Shown: positions 12,915-25,755 of the stretch, piece by piece
Numbering within the stretch: position 1 is the stretch's first letter
Layout: every line of letters starts with the position of its first letter
Source: Riptortus pedestris
Taxonomy: Eukaryota > Arthropoda > Insecta > Hemiptera > Alydidae
Length of the DNA stretch: 64,000 nt
Direction of reading: 5' to 3'
Assembly (NCBI GenBank): GCA_019009955.1
Contig: CM032228.1
Span: forward strand, 173,796,001-173,860,000
The notes under the pieces: generated by a model
What the model was told of the DNA's origin: nothing
The model's database searches: none
The model's input: only the letters and a program-made list of their open reading frames with translations
Made by a program: the position numbers and the translations under genes

Positions 12915-13736
12915 TATTTCACGCAAGAGCTGCGTAAACTCAGCAGATTTCCCACTTACTCGTATAACACACTTGTGATTTACTTTCATCGCTTATTCTC
13001 TATTTCTTTGTAAAAAAAAACAGATGGGTAGAAGGGGTGTGTACTAAAGGCTGAAAGCAAGAAATCGTGAATACATGAGTTCCATTGCAAATTGTAAATG
13101 CATAGAACAACAATTTTAGATCATCAATAGTTTCAGAAGATTAATTCTTTTTACGGCCTATAACTGAAATATTTTCAATTTTCGAATTCCCCCTTCTCTT
13201 TACCCCCACTCTTCCATGTCCAATTTCACTCGATTCCAAATATGATATGACGGAGACATTTTGAATTTCAGTAATTAACGAACTTGATCTTTCTTTTTAC
13301 ATCTCCTTGATCTTCTTTTTAACCGCAAGCGACCTCTAAAGCGGTATCGGAAAAAATATGTATGTATGTGTATATATATAACTAAAATATGAAAATATCT
13401 AGGTTAATATTCAAGATAGAAAAGAAATTATAATACTTATAGAAAATTACATTTGCAGTAAGATTGGTTTTCACTATTTCTCGATCCGACTGATAATAAC
13501 GGAGGTATTTTGAACCTCCCCCTAAGTCCACCCCCTTCCCGAAATTCAGCAGTTAACGAACTCGATCTTTTCCATATAGTTTATAGTTTTCCATAAAAAA
13601 GTTAGATAGTTTTGAAAGGACCTTTTTTTCGTCTGCAACTGGGTAGAACCAATGGACATATAAAGATATGTCTCGAAAATCGCGTCATGAGTACACCCTC
13701 AATTACTGATTTCTCTTAAGGGTGATCTGCTAAAAT
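12915..13736 (-). mobile_element. HLE family, long copy with duplicated core
   Basis: On the minus strand the 5' end (TAGCAGATCACCCTTAAGAG, ending at about 13732) leads into the conserved TACTCATGACGCGATTTTCG block. The 3' end at 12921-12945 keeps the hairpin (ACGCAGCTCTTGCGT) and the CTGAGTTTACGCAG-type segment. The GTTCGTTAAC...TCGGAT core appears twice, near 13440-13600 and again, more diverged, near 13150-13330. Only a very short TA tract remains. The duplicated core is shared with the copies at 42837 and 52064. Confidence 0.75.
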
Positions 13737-14533
13737 GTAGAAACGACACGCATTTGATTTTAAATTGCATTAACAAATCCCTCAGGGACGTCAGTTATTT
13801 AGGTTGTACACTTGACTCAATTTTCGGAAATTACTTACTTTCGGAAGTCCTTGAAAGACCGGGGGCCTTTGACATAGTGTGTGCCATGAAAGAGCCAGAC
13901 TGCAGTTGCTAAAGCGTATCGAAAGGAAGGAACCCTGAGAGTACGTAAGATGATATATGAATGTAATAATGAGTTGTGTAACTTATAACGTCTCTATTAA
14001 TTTTGAATTCGATCAACAACTAGGTTACTATGCCCTTTACAGTAGTATAATGCTGGTTACAAGTCCCTGTTTTACTCTATGTCTTAAATAATATCAACTA
14101 ATATATTGTAAATACCGCTCTTGTCATATCCTAAGCGTATTAAATTTACTAATTTTCTATACAAATATTTTTTTAAGTAAATATAAAAAAATACATTTTT
14201 ATTTTTTTATATTTACTTAAAGATGTGTGCTAGTTACAAGAGTAACGTTGTACCTATTTACACTTCTTACTACTGGCTTAATATTTTTAACTGCCTTTAA
14301 AAACAAAATAAAAACTTTAATCGAATGAAATTTTTGTATATTTTACCGGTGAAAAGAAAGAAAAACGTTGCTGGAACAGTGTTTTTAATTTCATATCCTC
14401 CTATGTGAACGATCGCCATCGTAAAAAATTATGATACTTCATTTTACATTAAAAATTTTTTTTTTATGAAACAAAATTAACTACAAGTATTTTATATATA
14501 CGCACACACACAAACACACACACACACAACCAC

Positions 14534-14571
<38 letters not shown>

Positions 14572-15645
14572 GAGCGCGAACCCACAGAGACTTATTTTTT
14601 AGTAACGACATTTACGCAATGCGAGATTTCAGAGGAATCTAACTACGCCTATGCTTTCCTACATTTTATTTATCATTGATTATTAATTAAGATGGAAGTT
14701 TAAGACGTTATTTCTTAATGTCATATTAATCTTAAAATGATGGTGTCCTTTAGTAGGTTAAAAGAGGAGGTTTAACCTAGTTAAACCGTCATTAGCGCTT
14801 TAGTCTTCTTTACTTCAAAGGTCATCTTGTCAAGTGCTGCCTATAGGTCATTCGGGTAAGTTTCATAATCCATTAATGCGTGTATTTTATTTATTTTTTT
14901 TTTTACAAAAGAAATAAAAATAATATACATGCTTTTATTTTTTTAAAATAATGAACCCTAAGAGATATACATACAGCTTTCTCATGAAATAAGTAGTTTG
15001 TTACACACCTACCGAAGCATACGTTACTACATCCTGAATTGGTTATTGCTTCTGTAGTACCCATCCTGCCTTAGTGTAAATACTAATAGCACTGATATTA
15101 GTTTTCAAATAAAAATTAACTACAAAATAATTCTACGAATTTAATCATTTTTTTTTTAAATTGTTCAAAATATACAACATATACCCCATTTACCTTTCAC
15201 TCTACGTTGCAGCACATTTGTAATTGACCAGAAGAATCGCGATGTAGTGTAGTAAGTATGCCTACTTTTTCGGAAAGCAAATTGTTGAATAAAAAATAAA
15301 AAAATCATTCATGAAAAAGGAGTAATTTAAGGTAGGCAGGCCCTTCAAAACGAAAGTTATACGACTCTGTGGGCTCAAATGCGACAGACCATTATGAATA
15401 CGAATTAAAAAAATATATTACTACCTGGATACTGTAGGTTTAGTAAATAAGGGGTTGATAATTCAACTAGCTTAAATAGGACGAAAATAAGGATCTGAAA
15501 CGGTCAAAGCAGAAATAGCATAATTCCTGCCTAAATGTGTGCTGACAATACTTTGTACTTCTTTTCTCTGTTTTGACCTATGTTTGCTATCCTATATTTT
15601 ATCATATTTATAATGAATCAGATTAATTTTTATCCCAATAAAACA
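13737..15645. other. Unassigned sequence with an AT-rich perfect inverted repeat and a (CA)n tract
   Basis: An inverted repeat at 14172-14221 has arms of about 20 bp built on TTTAAGTAAATAT. A (CA)n tract sits at 14501-14570. No gene recognised. Confidence 0.55.
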
Positions 15646-16248
15646 AATTTTAGTAGTCCAAGAATTTAAGACGGGGGGGTCCTCAGAACATATTTCCATG
15701 TATCTCGTTTAATAAAGGTCTCTTGAAAACAATATTTAGTATTTAATCTTCGAATAATGTGGTTTATTATATAACAGAGTATTGTTTAAATAACCTGAGC
15801 AGAAGTGGGGGTTTGCTGAAGGCTGAAAACTGAAAATATCACGGTTAATATTTAAAATTGAGAATAAATGTGTAAAACAACATTTATAGTACATTCAATT
15901 TGAAATAATATTGGTTCTATACAGTTTTTCGACCCGACGTATAGTAACGGAGATATTTAGAATTTTCGAAAAATCCTCCCCTCTAAACCCTTCCTCCCAC
16001 TTGTACGATTTCAGCCATTAACGAACCTGATCTTTCTTTTTACATAAAACAACTAAATATCAAGTTTGGTAATTATCAAACAAAAATGGCGACCGCTAGA
16101 ACGTTAACAGACAAATATATATAATTTTGAACGGGCCTCATTTTCGTCATCTCCTGGGTAGGGTCGATGGACATTTGAAGAAATTTTTCGAAAATCGCGC
16201 CATGAGTACGACCTCAATATCTGATTTCCCCTAAGGGAAATCTGCTAA
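15646..16248 (-). mobile_element. HLE family copy, 3' end missing
   Basis: The palindromic 5' end, read on the minus strand, lies at about 16219-16247. It is followed by the ATGGCGCGATTTTCG and GGACATTTG-type block, a minimal TA tract (about 16116-16124), GTCTGTTAACGTTCTAGCGG and a well-kept core. Core-distal sequence continues to about 15650 (CTTGGACTACTAAAATTTG on the minus strand), which matches the copy at 58184-58999. The hairpin end was not found to the left, so the copy is 3'-truncated or too eroded. Confidence 0.75.
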
Positions 16249-18639
16249 AAGTATGAATTAATTCACCAGGAAATGAAACACACGTGGGATTTCTTGGTTT
16301 TTTACAATAGAAGCTCTTATATACCAATCAATTATGTTTCGTCTTCCCCGTTATGGTACAATTACTTTAGTTTCAAAAAATTATAATATTTGACCTTCCC
16401 GCTTGTTAGGAGTAATTACGGAGTATTTGCCATTTTATCTGAATTACTTTGTTATTTATTCAAATTTACTGAGTGTAAATAAGAACTATTCAAATTTGTA
16501 ATCTGATGTGAAACGTATTCGTTTAATATTTTTTAAAACATCAATATCCATGTGGTACTCTGTTCTCCCTACCAGAATTAGAAATTATAATAAGATTTAC
16601 CATAGGTTTGTACATGATAGAGAGTATGTTTCCCGTCAATTTGAGCCATGGGAGGTGGTGTGGGGGTTGAAAATACCACAGGGGTCGGAGAGCCATCAAG
16701 GGGAGTGGAGACACGCTCTGCTGGATAGGTATATTTGGTGCTAAGTAGTGGCGCCAAGATTAAAGTTGCCATGTTAATTCGATTAGGGCTAACCGTCAAG
16801 TTAATTGGCAAAGTTAAACGTCAGTTTATCAGCGGACCGACCTGCCCCTGACGTCCTCCATATCACTCCTCCAACTTATTAAACTTATTCTCGCTGTTTA
16901 TTCTATTCCCCCACAACTTCCCTCGTGACAATATTTGTCATTTTATTATATTTCTTTACTCTTCCCTTTATGACCCTAATGCCAAATTTATTAATAGAGC
17001 GCACATAAAAGATGCCATTTTTTTTATTAATGACAATAAAATATATCATCCTTTTATAACTAATTTATTATTGCAAAAGGTGCGAGGCTTTGGTGGTGGA
17101 CTTAATTTTTATTAGGAAAACTAATTAGTCCACAGTAATATTATTTATTTATTTGAAAGGAGTACTTTCGCTCTTTAAAAATACCATCTTTTTTGTGTCG
17201 ATGATTACTCTCCTGAAAAAAATAAAAATGATTGCAATAAACCTAGCGCAATTATTCTTCCTTTTAATTTATTATTTCAGGGGCGAAGAATAAATACCAT
17301 ATATAGATCTTTATTTAGATTATATCCTGAAAGCAAATATGATTCCTACAGTATATTTTGTCTTTCGGCTCCCTTTGTATTACTAAATACTTCAAAACCT
17401 CTCTCTAATACTTTCTGTATGCATCGTGAGGTATTTGAGAAGCTAAGTAAATTGAAAGGAAAGAACACTGGTTATGGCTTTATATTCACACGGTATGGAT
17501 TATGTTTACTTATATCCTCCACTGAGTTAATCGCTCGGTTTTTCACAGCTTTTGTCACAGAGTTTATTTGTTTGCGAGTCTGATACATCCCTGAGAAAGA
17601 GATGGTCTGTAAGACGGGACACAATAACCAAATTTTGGACAATTAGTATGACATTTAATTTGAAGATAAATGTAAAAGTTATACAATTATAAATTAAGTC
17701 ATTGATTTGATGTGCGTAACAGTAATCAACGCCCAGCTGAAGGCACGGGATAAAACAGTAGTATCTGCATTGTTTATATATATTTCTACTGAGATGATGG
17801 GCTGCAGAGGAATAATTTTCTCAGGATCCATGAAAAGACCTTGTCCTCTATAAATATTTATTATGCAAGGCGCACTTTCAACGAGCAAACTGCACCCTCA
17901 ATGCCATGCTACAGTTGTGCAGGAGTCGCTGGGTTGCTTTGCTTCAGACTGTTAGAGCATGGTCTTTTTATTGATTCTGATGAGTTTGTACATGAGATCT
18001 ATTTATTAATCTAAGTTAGTCATCACAAGTATGAGTAGTCAGAGGACAGGGCATTAGCATTAATAATAAATAGCAGTCAGTGGTTTTATTCGTAGACTGT
18101 TGTTTCTGAATCACCTTGTAAGATTAGTACAGAACAGCCTGTCCCGTTGAGAGATAGTTCCAGGAAAAACAAGCATTTTAACCTGAGAAATGGCTCACAG
18201 GGTTCAAGGTTCCTTCTATTGAAGGATTTTGAACGTTGAATAAAATAAATGGATATCAGTGTCCTTTAGTAAGTGGTGTCATTAACAATGGTACAGTCCT
18301 GTCATTTCACTCCTTAAACCTAACGGGCTTACAGACGTTGCCTGTAACTGATAAAGCATTTTTTGGAATTTGTGCCAATTAAAAAATAAACTATGTATGA
18401 CTGCCCCACTATATAATTTATTTCAGCATTTTTTGTACTTCTGTACAAGGACTCCCAAATTCGAAGTCTGGGACTGTTCGTTTAATTTTATTTAGCAGAC
18501 GGTCATCTGGATTTTAGAATAGCCTTTTTCCCCATTGCTCATAAGCTACTTGAATAATGATTATCTATGGGCTGTAATGCCACCGCAATTGGCAGATAGT
18601 GCCTTAAACCATGGCCACCTGATCTTTCGCCAAAGCCGT
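16249..18639. other. Unassigned sequence with a TAAT-rich island
   Basis: No gene recognised. At about 16745-16870 a less AT-biased block contains GATTAAAG, TTAATTCGATTAG and AAGTTAATTGG. These resemble homeodomain-type sites, but no motif alone is evidence of function. The frames over 16508-16811 look like chance. Confidence 0.4.
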
Positions 18640-18815
18640 GTCGCAGGCCTTGGTCTTCCAGTGGCTTGTGACCCAAAGGTTTATACCAATCTCTAAGGAG
18701 TTCGATTCTCGTTTAGAAACCACTTTTAGTAAGTAAAATCCTTAGCCCCTCTATGGCTACATAAGGCATCATTAGCCCGATTACTCTTAGTTTCATGGAG
18801 TGGGCGTTAAATTAA
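18640..18815 (+). repeat. Possible tRNA-derived SINE
   Basis: An A-box-like AGTGGCTTGTGACC (18660-18673) and a B-box-like GAGTTCGATTC (18699-18709) lie about 39 bp apart, close to tRNA spacing. No tRNA cloverleaf can be drawn convincingly and there is no clear tail; (CA)n begins near 18845. Only one copy is seen, so this is tentative. Confidence 0.35.
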
Positions 18816-18979
18816 TATGTGTGTGAGTATGTATATTCACGAGCACACACACACACACACAACTATATTGTTGTGAAAATGAAGGATTAGCAGAGAGTCG
18901 TGTATTCGGGAAGTGCGATATAGATCAAAGAAGCCGACAGAATGTCCTAGCTCCTACCAGTACCTTCCAACCAGACGTC

Positions 18980-19230
18980 GAGGGGTCCAGACAGTTCCCC
19001 TTTGATGTATGCCGACAAGCAACACAAGAACGGCCAGCCGCGAGCGAGTTCAGTTTTATTCTCACCTGTCTTGATGTTCACATCAGTGCTACAGTGCGAC
19101 TTAGTGCAGTGCGGTAAAGTGTTTTTATGTGAGGAACAGTGTTGTGCCGTGACTGTAACAGTTCAGCGCCGCGAAGTAAAGGACAGTGCAGTGCCGTCTA
19201 TGTTGTGAATTTCAGTGAACGTGAGTGAAT
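18980..19230 (+). promoter_or_regulatory. Candidate promoter / 5' UTR exon
   Basis: The base composition here is less AT-rich than around it. TTCAGTTTT at 19049-19057 fits the arthropod initiator TCAGT. The following 170 bp are full of CAGTG/GTGCAGTG words, a texture often seen in insect 5' UTRs. A good splice-donor match, AAC|GTGAGT, falls at 19221, with another at 19278. No coding exon could be linked to it in the window. Inference only. Confidence 0.25.
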
Positions 19231-19322
19231 TGTTGGACTGTGTAATCTGAAGAACAGTGACGCTATCAGTGTATACTGTGAGTAGTAATTAAGAATAATT
19301 ACCAAGTGTATTGTGCAGTGTG

Positions 19323-19323
<1 letters not shown>

Positions 19324-19389
<66 letters not shown>
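19324..19389 (+). repeat. (TA)n microsatellite, not HLE-associated
   Basis: A pure TA run of about 66 bp, flanked by TGTGCAGTGTGAA and GCGGACGTTTC. The HLE boxes are absent. Confidence 0.9.
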
Positions 19390-19390
<1 letters not shown>

Positions 19391-20639
19391 CGGACGTTTC
19401 TCCTTTCTTAAAGCACATTTTTGTTACCTCTTCGGCCAACTTCAAACCAGTGACGTCTCAACTAGTTTGTTTACTTTGTTTACATTAGAGAACCGAGGGC
19501 CCCAGCGAGGCATTTAGAATAAAACAAATTATAATTAGGTCATTTTTTTTCTTGACCTATTCACATGTTTTTAGTTAAATGAGTGCTCACCATTTACTAC
19601 TGGTAGAAAAAACGTGTACAAAAAAAATTGGCTCAAATATATTCAGACGTAACTATTTATATTGTAATAAATACCAGATTTTCTAAAATGCCCTTTCATT
19701 CGTGCCAAATATTCCACTTCCTGCGTTAATTTATATGAGAGAAAGGGTGTAATTGTGTTATTTGCCAGCTAAGTGAATCCTGATGCTGTATGTAAAGAGG
19801 GCGAGTAAAGCCCCAGGGGTTGGAAGGAAACCCATCAGGAGCTTTGGGAGTGTCCGGCAGCCGGTAGCAACTTAACTGTAAAATTAGTGTTTGGTTTCCA
19901 TCAGCCTTCCCTTTCATCTTCATTTTCTGTTTGTCTATGTCTGTAAATAATTAGGGTAGCCGCGGGAGCTGAGGTTCACTACCCTCCAAAATAAACCCGC
20001 GCACGGCTCGTTGCCGGCCTCTTTTTGGTTAAAGGAACCTGCTCAGTTGACTGTTAACTCTCTTCCGATACAGCTTTGTTCCTCTTTGGCCGAATATACC
20101 TTGAACCACAGTCAAAAGTAGCTTATCTCTGAGAAATGGTAACCGTACGTTCGTTATTTCCCGGATTAAATAGTACTTTGAATGGATTAATAAATTATAA
20201 ATTTAAATCTATCTTTGGAATAGCTTCTAATATTCTACATTATTTTATATAAAGTTTAAGGCTATCCATGCAACATTTTAACTATTAATTATGATGTACG
20301 TTTGTGGCGGCAATAATAAAAACGACCTAAAAAGCCATTGGTGATCAGATAAGAGGTTGTACATTTAAATTAGCTTGGGTATAACTTAAATTATAGAAGC
20401 CCTTCCTGAGTAAATAGCCATCTTACTTGCTTCCTAAAGGAATGCCATCGTGGCGCTAGAAGAAGCAAATGAAAAGATTATGCCTGTGCGAAAATGATTG
20501 CCAATGTAGTCTACGGTCTCAAAAATTAACTGTTGACTTTTGAACTTAAAAAATCTGATATGAACACCACATGACTTTTTTCTACTTCTGTTAAAGTAAA
20601 TATGCAAAACGCATTGCAGCACTTAATTTAAAAGTATTT
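19390..20639. other. Unassigned sequence
   Basis: No gene recognised. Two moderately GC-rich patches (about 19790-19920 and 19950-20110) stand out from the background but carry no interpretable open frame. Confidence 0.45.
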
Positions 20640-20830
20640 CATTTCAAAGTCATATAAGATATCTCCGTCCCAATGCATTGAATAGAAAAATTGTATATAA
20701 ATTTGTGTCTTAAACAAAAAGGTCCTGTACGAATCTCTTGTATCTCTAGTAGACACTGAGAAATTAGCAATTTTTATTTTCGGGTTCTTCTAAACCCCCA
20801 CTCCCCTTTAGTTGATTTTGTTCAAAAGCA
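20640..20830 (+). repeat. Eroded HLE core-like fragment
   Basis: Contains ATATCTCCGTCCCAATGCATT, GAATAGAAAAATTGTATA and TTCTAAACCCCCACTCC. These are diverged matches to the HLE core (ATATCTCCGTTACTATACGTC, GATCGAAAAATTGTATAG) and its distal block. The segment TGTATCTCTAGTAG with a following GAGAAAT recurs at 63893-63913. No ends remain. Confidence 0.45.
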
Positions 20831-21156
20831 TTATTAGATGTTGAATCAATTATAACAAATTAATAAATGGATTAACACATCACATTTAAAAACAATATAA
20901 CTTAATATATTAAATTTTTAATAAGTTAACTTAATAACTCATTTTTCATAATTAAAATATATTCTGGCAACATAATCATAATGATATTAGTATTGTCTAC
21001 AAATACCATACCATAATAACCATTATTGATTATAATTTATGAGCTATGTACAAAACAAAAATAGACAAACAGAATTTAATCCATTGACACTTCCAGAGTC
21101 AAACATTTTACTCACTGCTATATTTTACACATAAAGTCTACTCATTTTATCGGTTG

Positions 21157-21330
21157 TCAATGTGTCAATGCATTTTGAATGTTCTGTTGATCGAAGGATG
21201 GGTCGATGAGTGGCTTTAAAATGCACTGTTTGTTTTCTGTGAAGGATGAACAATGTAGGAGGATGTGGTACAAGCTGTTATTGATGATACACTGTTTACA
21301 AGAATAACGCTGTTGTTCGTTTGCTTTGAA
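21157..21330 (-). pseudogene. LINE C-terminal CCHC relic
   Basis: The minus strand reads in one frame NGSITLTFKANEQQRYS, then C-K-Q-C-x8-H-x4-C, then SSFTENKQCILKPL, and stops at 21157-21159. The CCHC pattern and the LYHILLHCSSFTENK segment closely resemble FLHILYDCSTFNENR in the LINE relic at 36745-37618, so the two probably belong to the same LINE clade. An upstream stop and loss of similarity near 21365 show truncation. AT-rich sequence below 21157 may be the 3' UTR. Confidence 0.55.
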
Positions 21331-21365
21331 AGTGAGAGTTATACTTCCGTTCAGTGTTACCTGGG

Positions 21366-23635
21366 TTTCCTACCGTAAGTTGGGTGATGCATCTTAATTG
21401 TTTTAGATCTATTCTAAATCTTTGATACGTTTCTTGATCTTAAAAATGTTGTACATAATGAGTGGAAAATGACAGTGCATGAACATTTTTCAGGGAAGGT
21501 GAGTGTATATATTTACATAGTTCCAAATCAGCACAACTTGATAATGGTAATCAACTAGATTTATGCAGGATTCTCTTAAAAATGTTTCTTTGATAAAAGT
21601 TTGAAAAACTGTAAGACAATTGTTATATTTTTCTAATAATTTACTAGGACCCTTTTACATATTTATTGTCGTGGGGTGGAGGGCTGTGCTATGGTCGCCT
21701 GTGTTTCAGTCTGGGGAGTGGCTCACTAAATTATTAGTGGGCTTCTTATTAGACGTCAGTTCGTTTTCTCTCCTTAATCTTCTCGGCCGCCTGAGGTAAA
21801 GGGAATAGGGATGCCAAACAAATAAAGAATTGGCGAACTATATAAATTTCAGAAACATAATTCGGGAGAACGATATGATTCATACCCATGGGGCAGTTTT
21901 TGACTTGCAAATGCTGGCCAGGCTGAAGCACTTAAGGAACGTTGGTTTCATTAAGTCTAATCTATATAAACTAGTCTAATCTATATTATAAAAATAATAA
22001 CATTTTTGAATTTATGTGTATATTTTAGAGTCCGTGGTCTTCGAGAAGGACACTTATGATTTCAACTCTTACCCTATCTTCTATATTTTAATCCACAGCC
22101 AGCGGGGGTAAAAAAGAACCTATGAATCTGTATGTACATTTATCTTAGACCGTTAAGTTTAATCGTTAAAAAAATTGTAATCCTCTGTATTATGATTCAT
22201 TTCGTATAATTTCAGAATGCAAATAATGTATTTCTCATTGGTCTTCGCTTGACTAATTAAATCAGCTTCTAGTGCCAGAGCGTAGAATTTTGAAGTCATC
22301 ATTAAATAATAGTGACTTCGACATTTTACTTCAAAAAGCCAAACCAGCCTGCTCACCTGCCAATTACTGCAGTGCACGACTATTCAAAGAATCATATCAA
22401 GTGATTTATAACAATTTTAGCAAAGAAGAGACCATGTATAAATAAAATTTTACAGCAACTGCAATACCATAGGTTACTTGACCAAGAGACCTGGCATTCC
22501 AATAAATAGCACAGTTTATCCTTTTGGTAAACACTAATGAGCTTGCGGTATACATATATAGTGGCAAATATTGCGTTATATGTTATTCACTATATCAACT
22601 CAACATTGAGGATCGTCTCTATGTTTTGTAGGTTACTAGAAGAAATTAAATATTCTCTCATATATTTCTACTCGTATTTAAGGAATAAGAGCAGGCACAA
22701 CCGGAAGGGCTTTTGAGAGACTCTTGTTCTTACAGAACTATCTTCCAATGTGGATATTATCAACAGTAACCGTTATTGGATATTTATTACAATTAAATTG
22801 GATAGAATGATTAGGGTTGTTAGGTATATATTATTACCTCCAGATTGTTATGTTGATAGGTGCCCAGATAATTTAATTAAAGCTATTTATGAGATTTATA
22901 CTATCAACCCAAATGCTTCCTCAATACTAAGTAGAGAATTAAACTAACTTTACCAATGATATTTATATGCACCATAGAAACAAATAATAAAATATATTTT
23001 TAAAATAGTATTTTTTTTTTTACCATCGCCATTGGAGCATCCAAAAGACTATGGGGTGTAAGCTGTAGATAATTCAGCGTATTTCCATATCGTCGTCCCA
23101 CAGTGCAAACAGCTGATGGAGTTTCCTAACCAAGCGCGTTATGTTTGAATCGATTTAGGGAATGTAAGAGGGAAAGGTTTGCCTGCGAGGCTCAGCCTTA
23201 GGCAAGTGGAGAGAAGCGGCCTGCGGTCTGACCACTGATTTACTGGACACTCCATTCTTCTGATTAATATCGCCCATTTAAATTGCTAGATACCCCTCCT
23301 CAGCTTTATAAACAACTCCTCTACAGGGGGCGAGAGTTAAAATTTACTAATTCAAGCTAATTAAATTGTAAATAAAATATATTGCCACCAAACGATTCAT
23401 AACTTGAACCAGCAAATTCAGCATTTGTAATTGCGATATATTAGCATTGAATTTTGGGTTTGAAGAGAATGAACTGACGACTGGGTCTCCGCATACTAGT
23501 TGGCTCGTCAGACTACTGAAGGCAAGCACTTGGTTAATTTTCAACATACATTGATTGTGAATATCCTCCTCGGTGGCGGCTAAATGTCAACTTAAATAAT
23601 AGACAAAAAAAATGTTAGTAGTATTTATTAATTTT
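21366..23635. other. Unassigned sequence with a GC-richer island
   Basis: No gene recognised. At 23020-23340 a less AT-biased island contains the E-box CAGCTG within AAACAGCTGATGG; it is a candidate regulatory element only. A short tandem duplication of AGTCTAATCTATATA lies at about 21954-21985. Confidence 0.4.
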
Positions 23636-24246
23636 AGCAGATCCCCTTTAAGGAAAATCACATATTGAGGTTGCACTCATGACACGATTTTCTCAAAATT
23701 TCTTCAAATATCCATCGATCCTACCTAGTAGATGACGAAAATGAGGTCCGTGCAAAATTATATATGTGTGTATATCTATATATATATATATATATATATA
23801 TAAATATAGTGGCCAAACTCCATATTTAATCGTTTCATGTAAAAAGAAAGATCAAATATTCGTTAATGGCTAAAATCCGACCAGTGAGAGGTGGGGTTGA
23901 GAGGAGAGGAATTTCAAAATTCCTTAATATCTCCTTTATTATGGGTCGGATTTAAAACTTGTATAGAACCAATCTCATTGTAAATGTAATGTTCTATAAA
24001 TGTTGTTATGTACGTTTCTTCACTATCTTCATTATTAACTGAGATATTTGCATTTTGAGGTTTTCGGCCTTCAGTAACCTCCCCCCTCCCCTGCCACTCA
24101 TGGGATATTAACAATGAGCAGTATATTTTGAAGCATAAATACCATATATTGTTCTCGTTGACCTTTTACTTTTTGAGATAAATGCAAATGTGTAGCACAC
24201 GTGAGAAATCTGCTTAGTCCACGCAGCCCCTGCGTGACGGACTTTT
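23636..24246 (+). mobile_element. HLE family, near-complete copy (611 bp)
   Basis: The 5' end AGCAGATCCCC runs into CATATTGAGGTTGCACTCATG and CGATTTTCTCAAAATTTCTT, then the GAGGTCCGT box and (TA)n at 23764-23805. The core is kept, though its first 30 bp (the CTCTAGCGG box) are lost. It is followed by the distal variant with CAGTAACCTCCCCCCTCCCC and GGGATATTAAC. The 3' end carries GAAATCTGCTTAGTCC, the hairpin ACGCAG-CCC-CTGCGT (24221-24235) and GACGGACTTTT. Confidence 0.85.
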
Positions 24247-25499
24247 CTGTTTTTGGTCTTATCTTTGTCACAAGAGTGCGGGAAAAAATATAAAAGTGTG
24301 AGAGTGTATGACTGGAGGGTTGTATAGTCCAGCGGTAGAGAGAGCTGGGAGTGGATACTATGAATTTGTAAGAGCTCCTTGGCCGGCATCTGCTCCCCTG
24401 ACCCTCTCTCTATCTGTATTCATCCTGGCCCAGCCAGACCCAGCTGCCACCTTAGCCTTAGCCCCGCGCTTTGCTAATATTTAATAAACTTCCCACGTCC
24501 TCCAGTCTCCACAGAGGCCCTTTATTTCTTATGGAGCCGATATCATTATTGGGGTCGCACGCACTTCCTTTCTTAGAAAAAAGAAAATAAACTTCCCGGA
24601 ATCGTCTGAGGGTAGAGAAATAAAAAGAGGGCTGATTCCGCAATTCCCGTTATCTTTGAGTTTCGAAAAAAAAAATCATATCTACAAAAATAAATAACAC
24701 ATTATTGCCAAGGATTAAAAAAGATGATTCATATTTATATCAATGTAAAACCTTTTCTGAGTTGTAATAATTACTTTTAAAATACTTTTTGTTTGGCGAG
24801 ACATGTCACAGAGATTAGAAGCATTTAAAATTAAAGAAAAGTGTAATTCAGTTTGTGAGAAATGAATCCATCAAATCAATCTTCAGATAATAGACTTAAA
24901 GGCCAATCTTTAATAAAAATGATAAAAAAACATAATTCACATTTTTTTAAATTAAGTAAACTTACTTTTCAAGATATATGATAAAGTAAATAAACTATAA
25001 ACGTGAAATTAAAATATTAATTAGAAATATTAATTAAAAAATTATCAATATTATATTCAAATTTATTTTTATTTTAAAAGATCAATTCAAAAAATATATT
25101 TTTCTTTTCTGACGCCCCTTTGAGTATTTTCACAAGATCGATTTGTTTTCAGGATAAAGTATTTACTATTAATTTTATTGTTGTCATATCTGTCCGTGAA
25201 GACCGTCGTCTCTGGCTGATGGACGAGCAAACGCAAATACCATCTTCAAGCCGTCTAGAGTTTGACTGTAGAGTGGAGTACAACTTGCAGATGGTGCCTT
25301 GGTAGTATCATCTATACTGGCAGTTCCAACCCTTTATTTTGTTAATGTTATGTCTCAGTTGGTAGATTTTTATGAAATCGTCATATATATATATATAATG
25401 CCATATTAACCATAAGCGGTCATCTCATGAACCAGTTAATTTGAAAGTTAATTACCAAATATTGTTTTCTTTGAATGTTTGCTGATTCAACTCTAAAAT
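24247..25499. other. Unassigned sequence with a GC-richer island
   Basis: The stretch at 24320-24660 is markedly less AT-rich than its surroundings and contains blocks such as TTCTTATGGAGCCGATATC. It has no interpretable coding frame and is a candidate conserved non-coding element. The remainder is AT-rich and featureless; short (TA)n at 25382-25397. Confidence 0.35.
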
Positions 25500-25755
25500 T
25501 CATTGTCATTAATGGGAGAAATCGGAGGAGAATAGGCGGAGGGGGGGGGAAGGAAGTACGGCGGTTGAAAATATCTCGTTTATGTGAGTCGTATTGAAAA
25601 ATGTTGCCAATATCGTATGTAAAGCCAATCTTGCTATACCATTGATGCGCTACAATTGTTGTTCTATACATTTTTTCTTAGCTGAAATAATAAGTGTGTT
25701 ATTCAGCCTTTGGAATTGTTTTCAGACTTTAGTAAACCCCTACTTCACTCATCGG
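25500..25755 (+). repeat. Eroded HLE core copy
   Basis: Diverged but ordered matches to the HLE core: GGGAGAAATCGGAGGAG, a G9 run, GAAAATATCTCGTTTATG, GTCGTATTGAAAAATGTTG, CCAATCTTG, TTGTTGTTCTATACATTTTT, and the distal TTTTCAGACTTTAGTAAACC. No 5' end, TA tract or hairpin remains. Confidence 0.5.
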
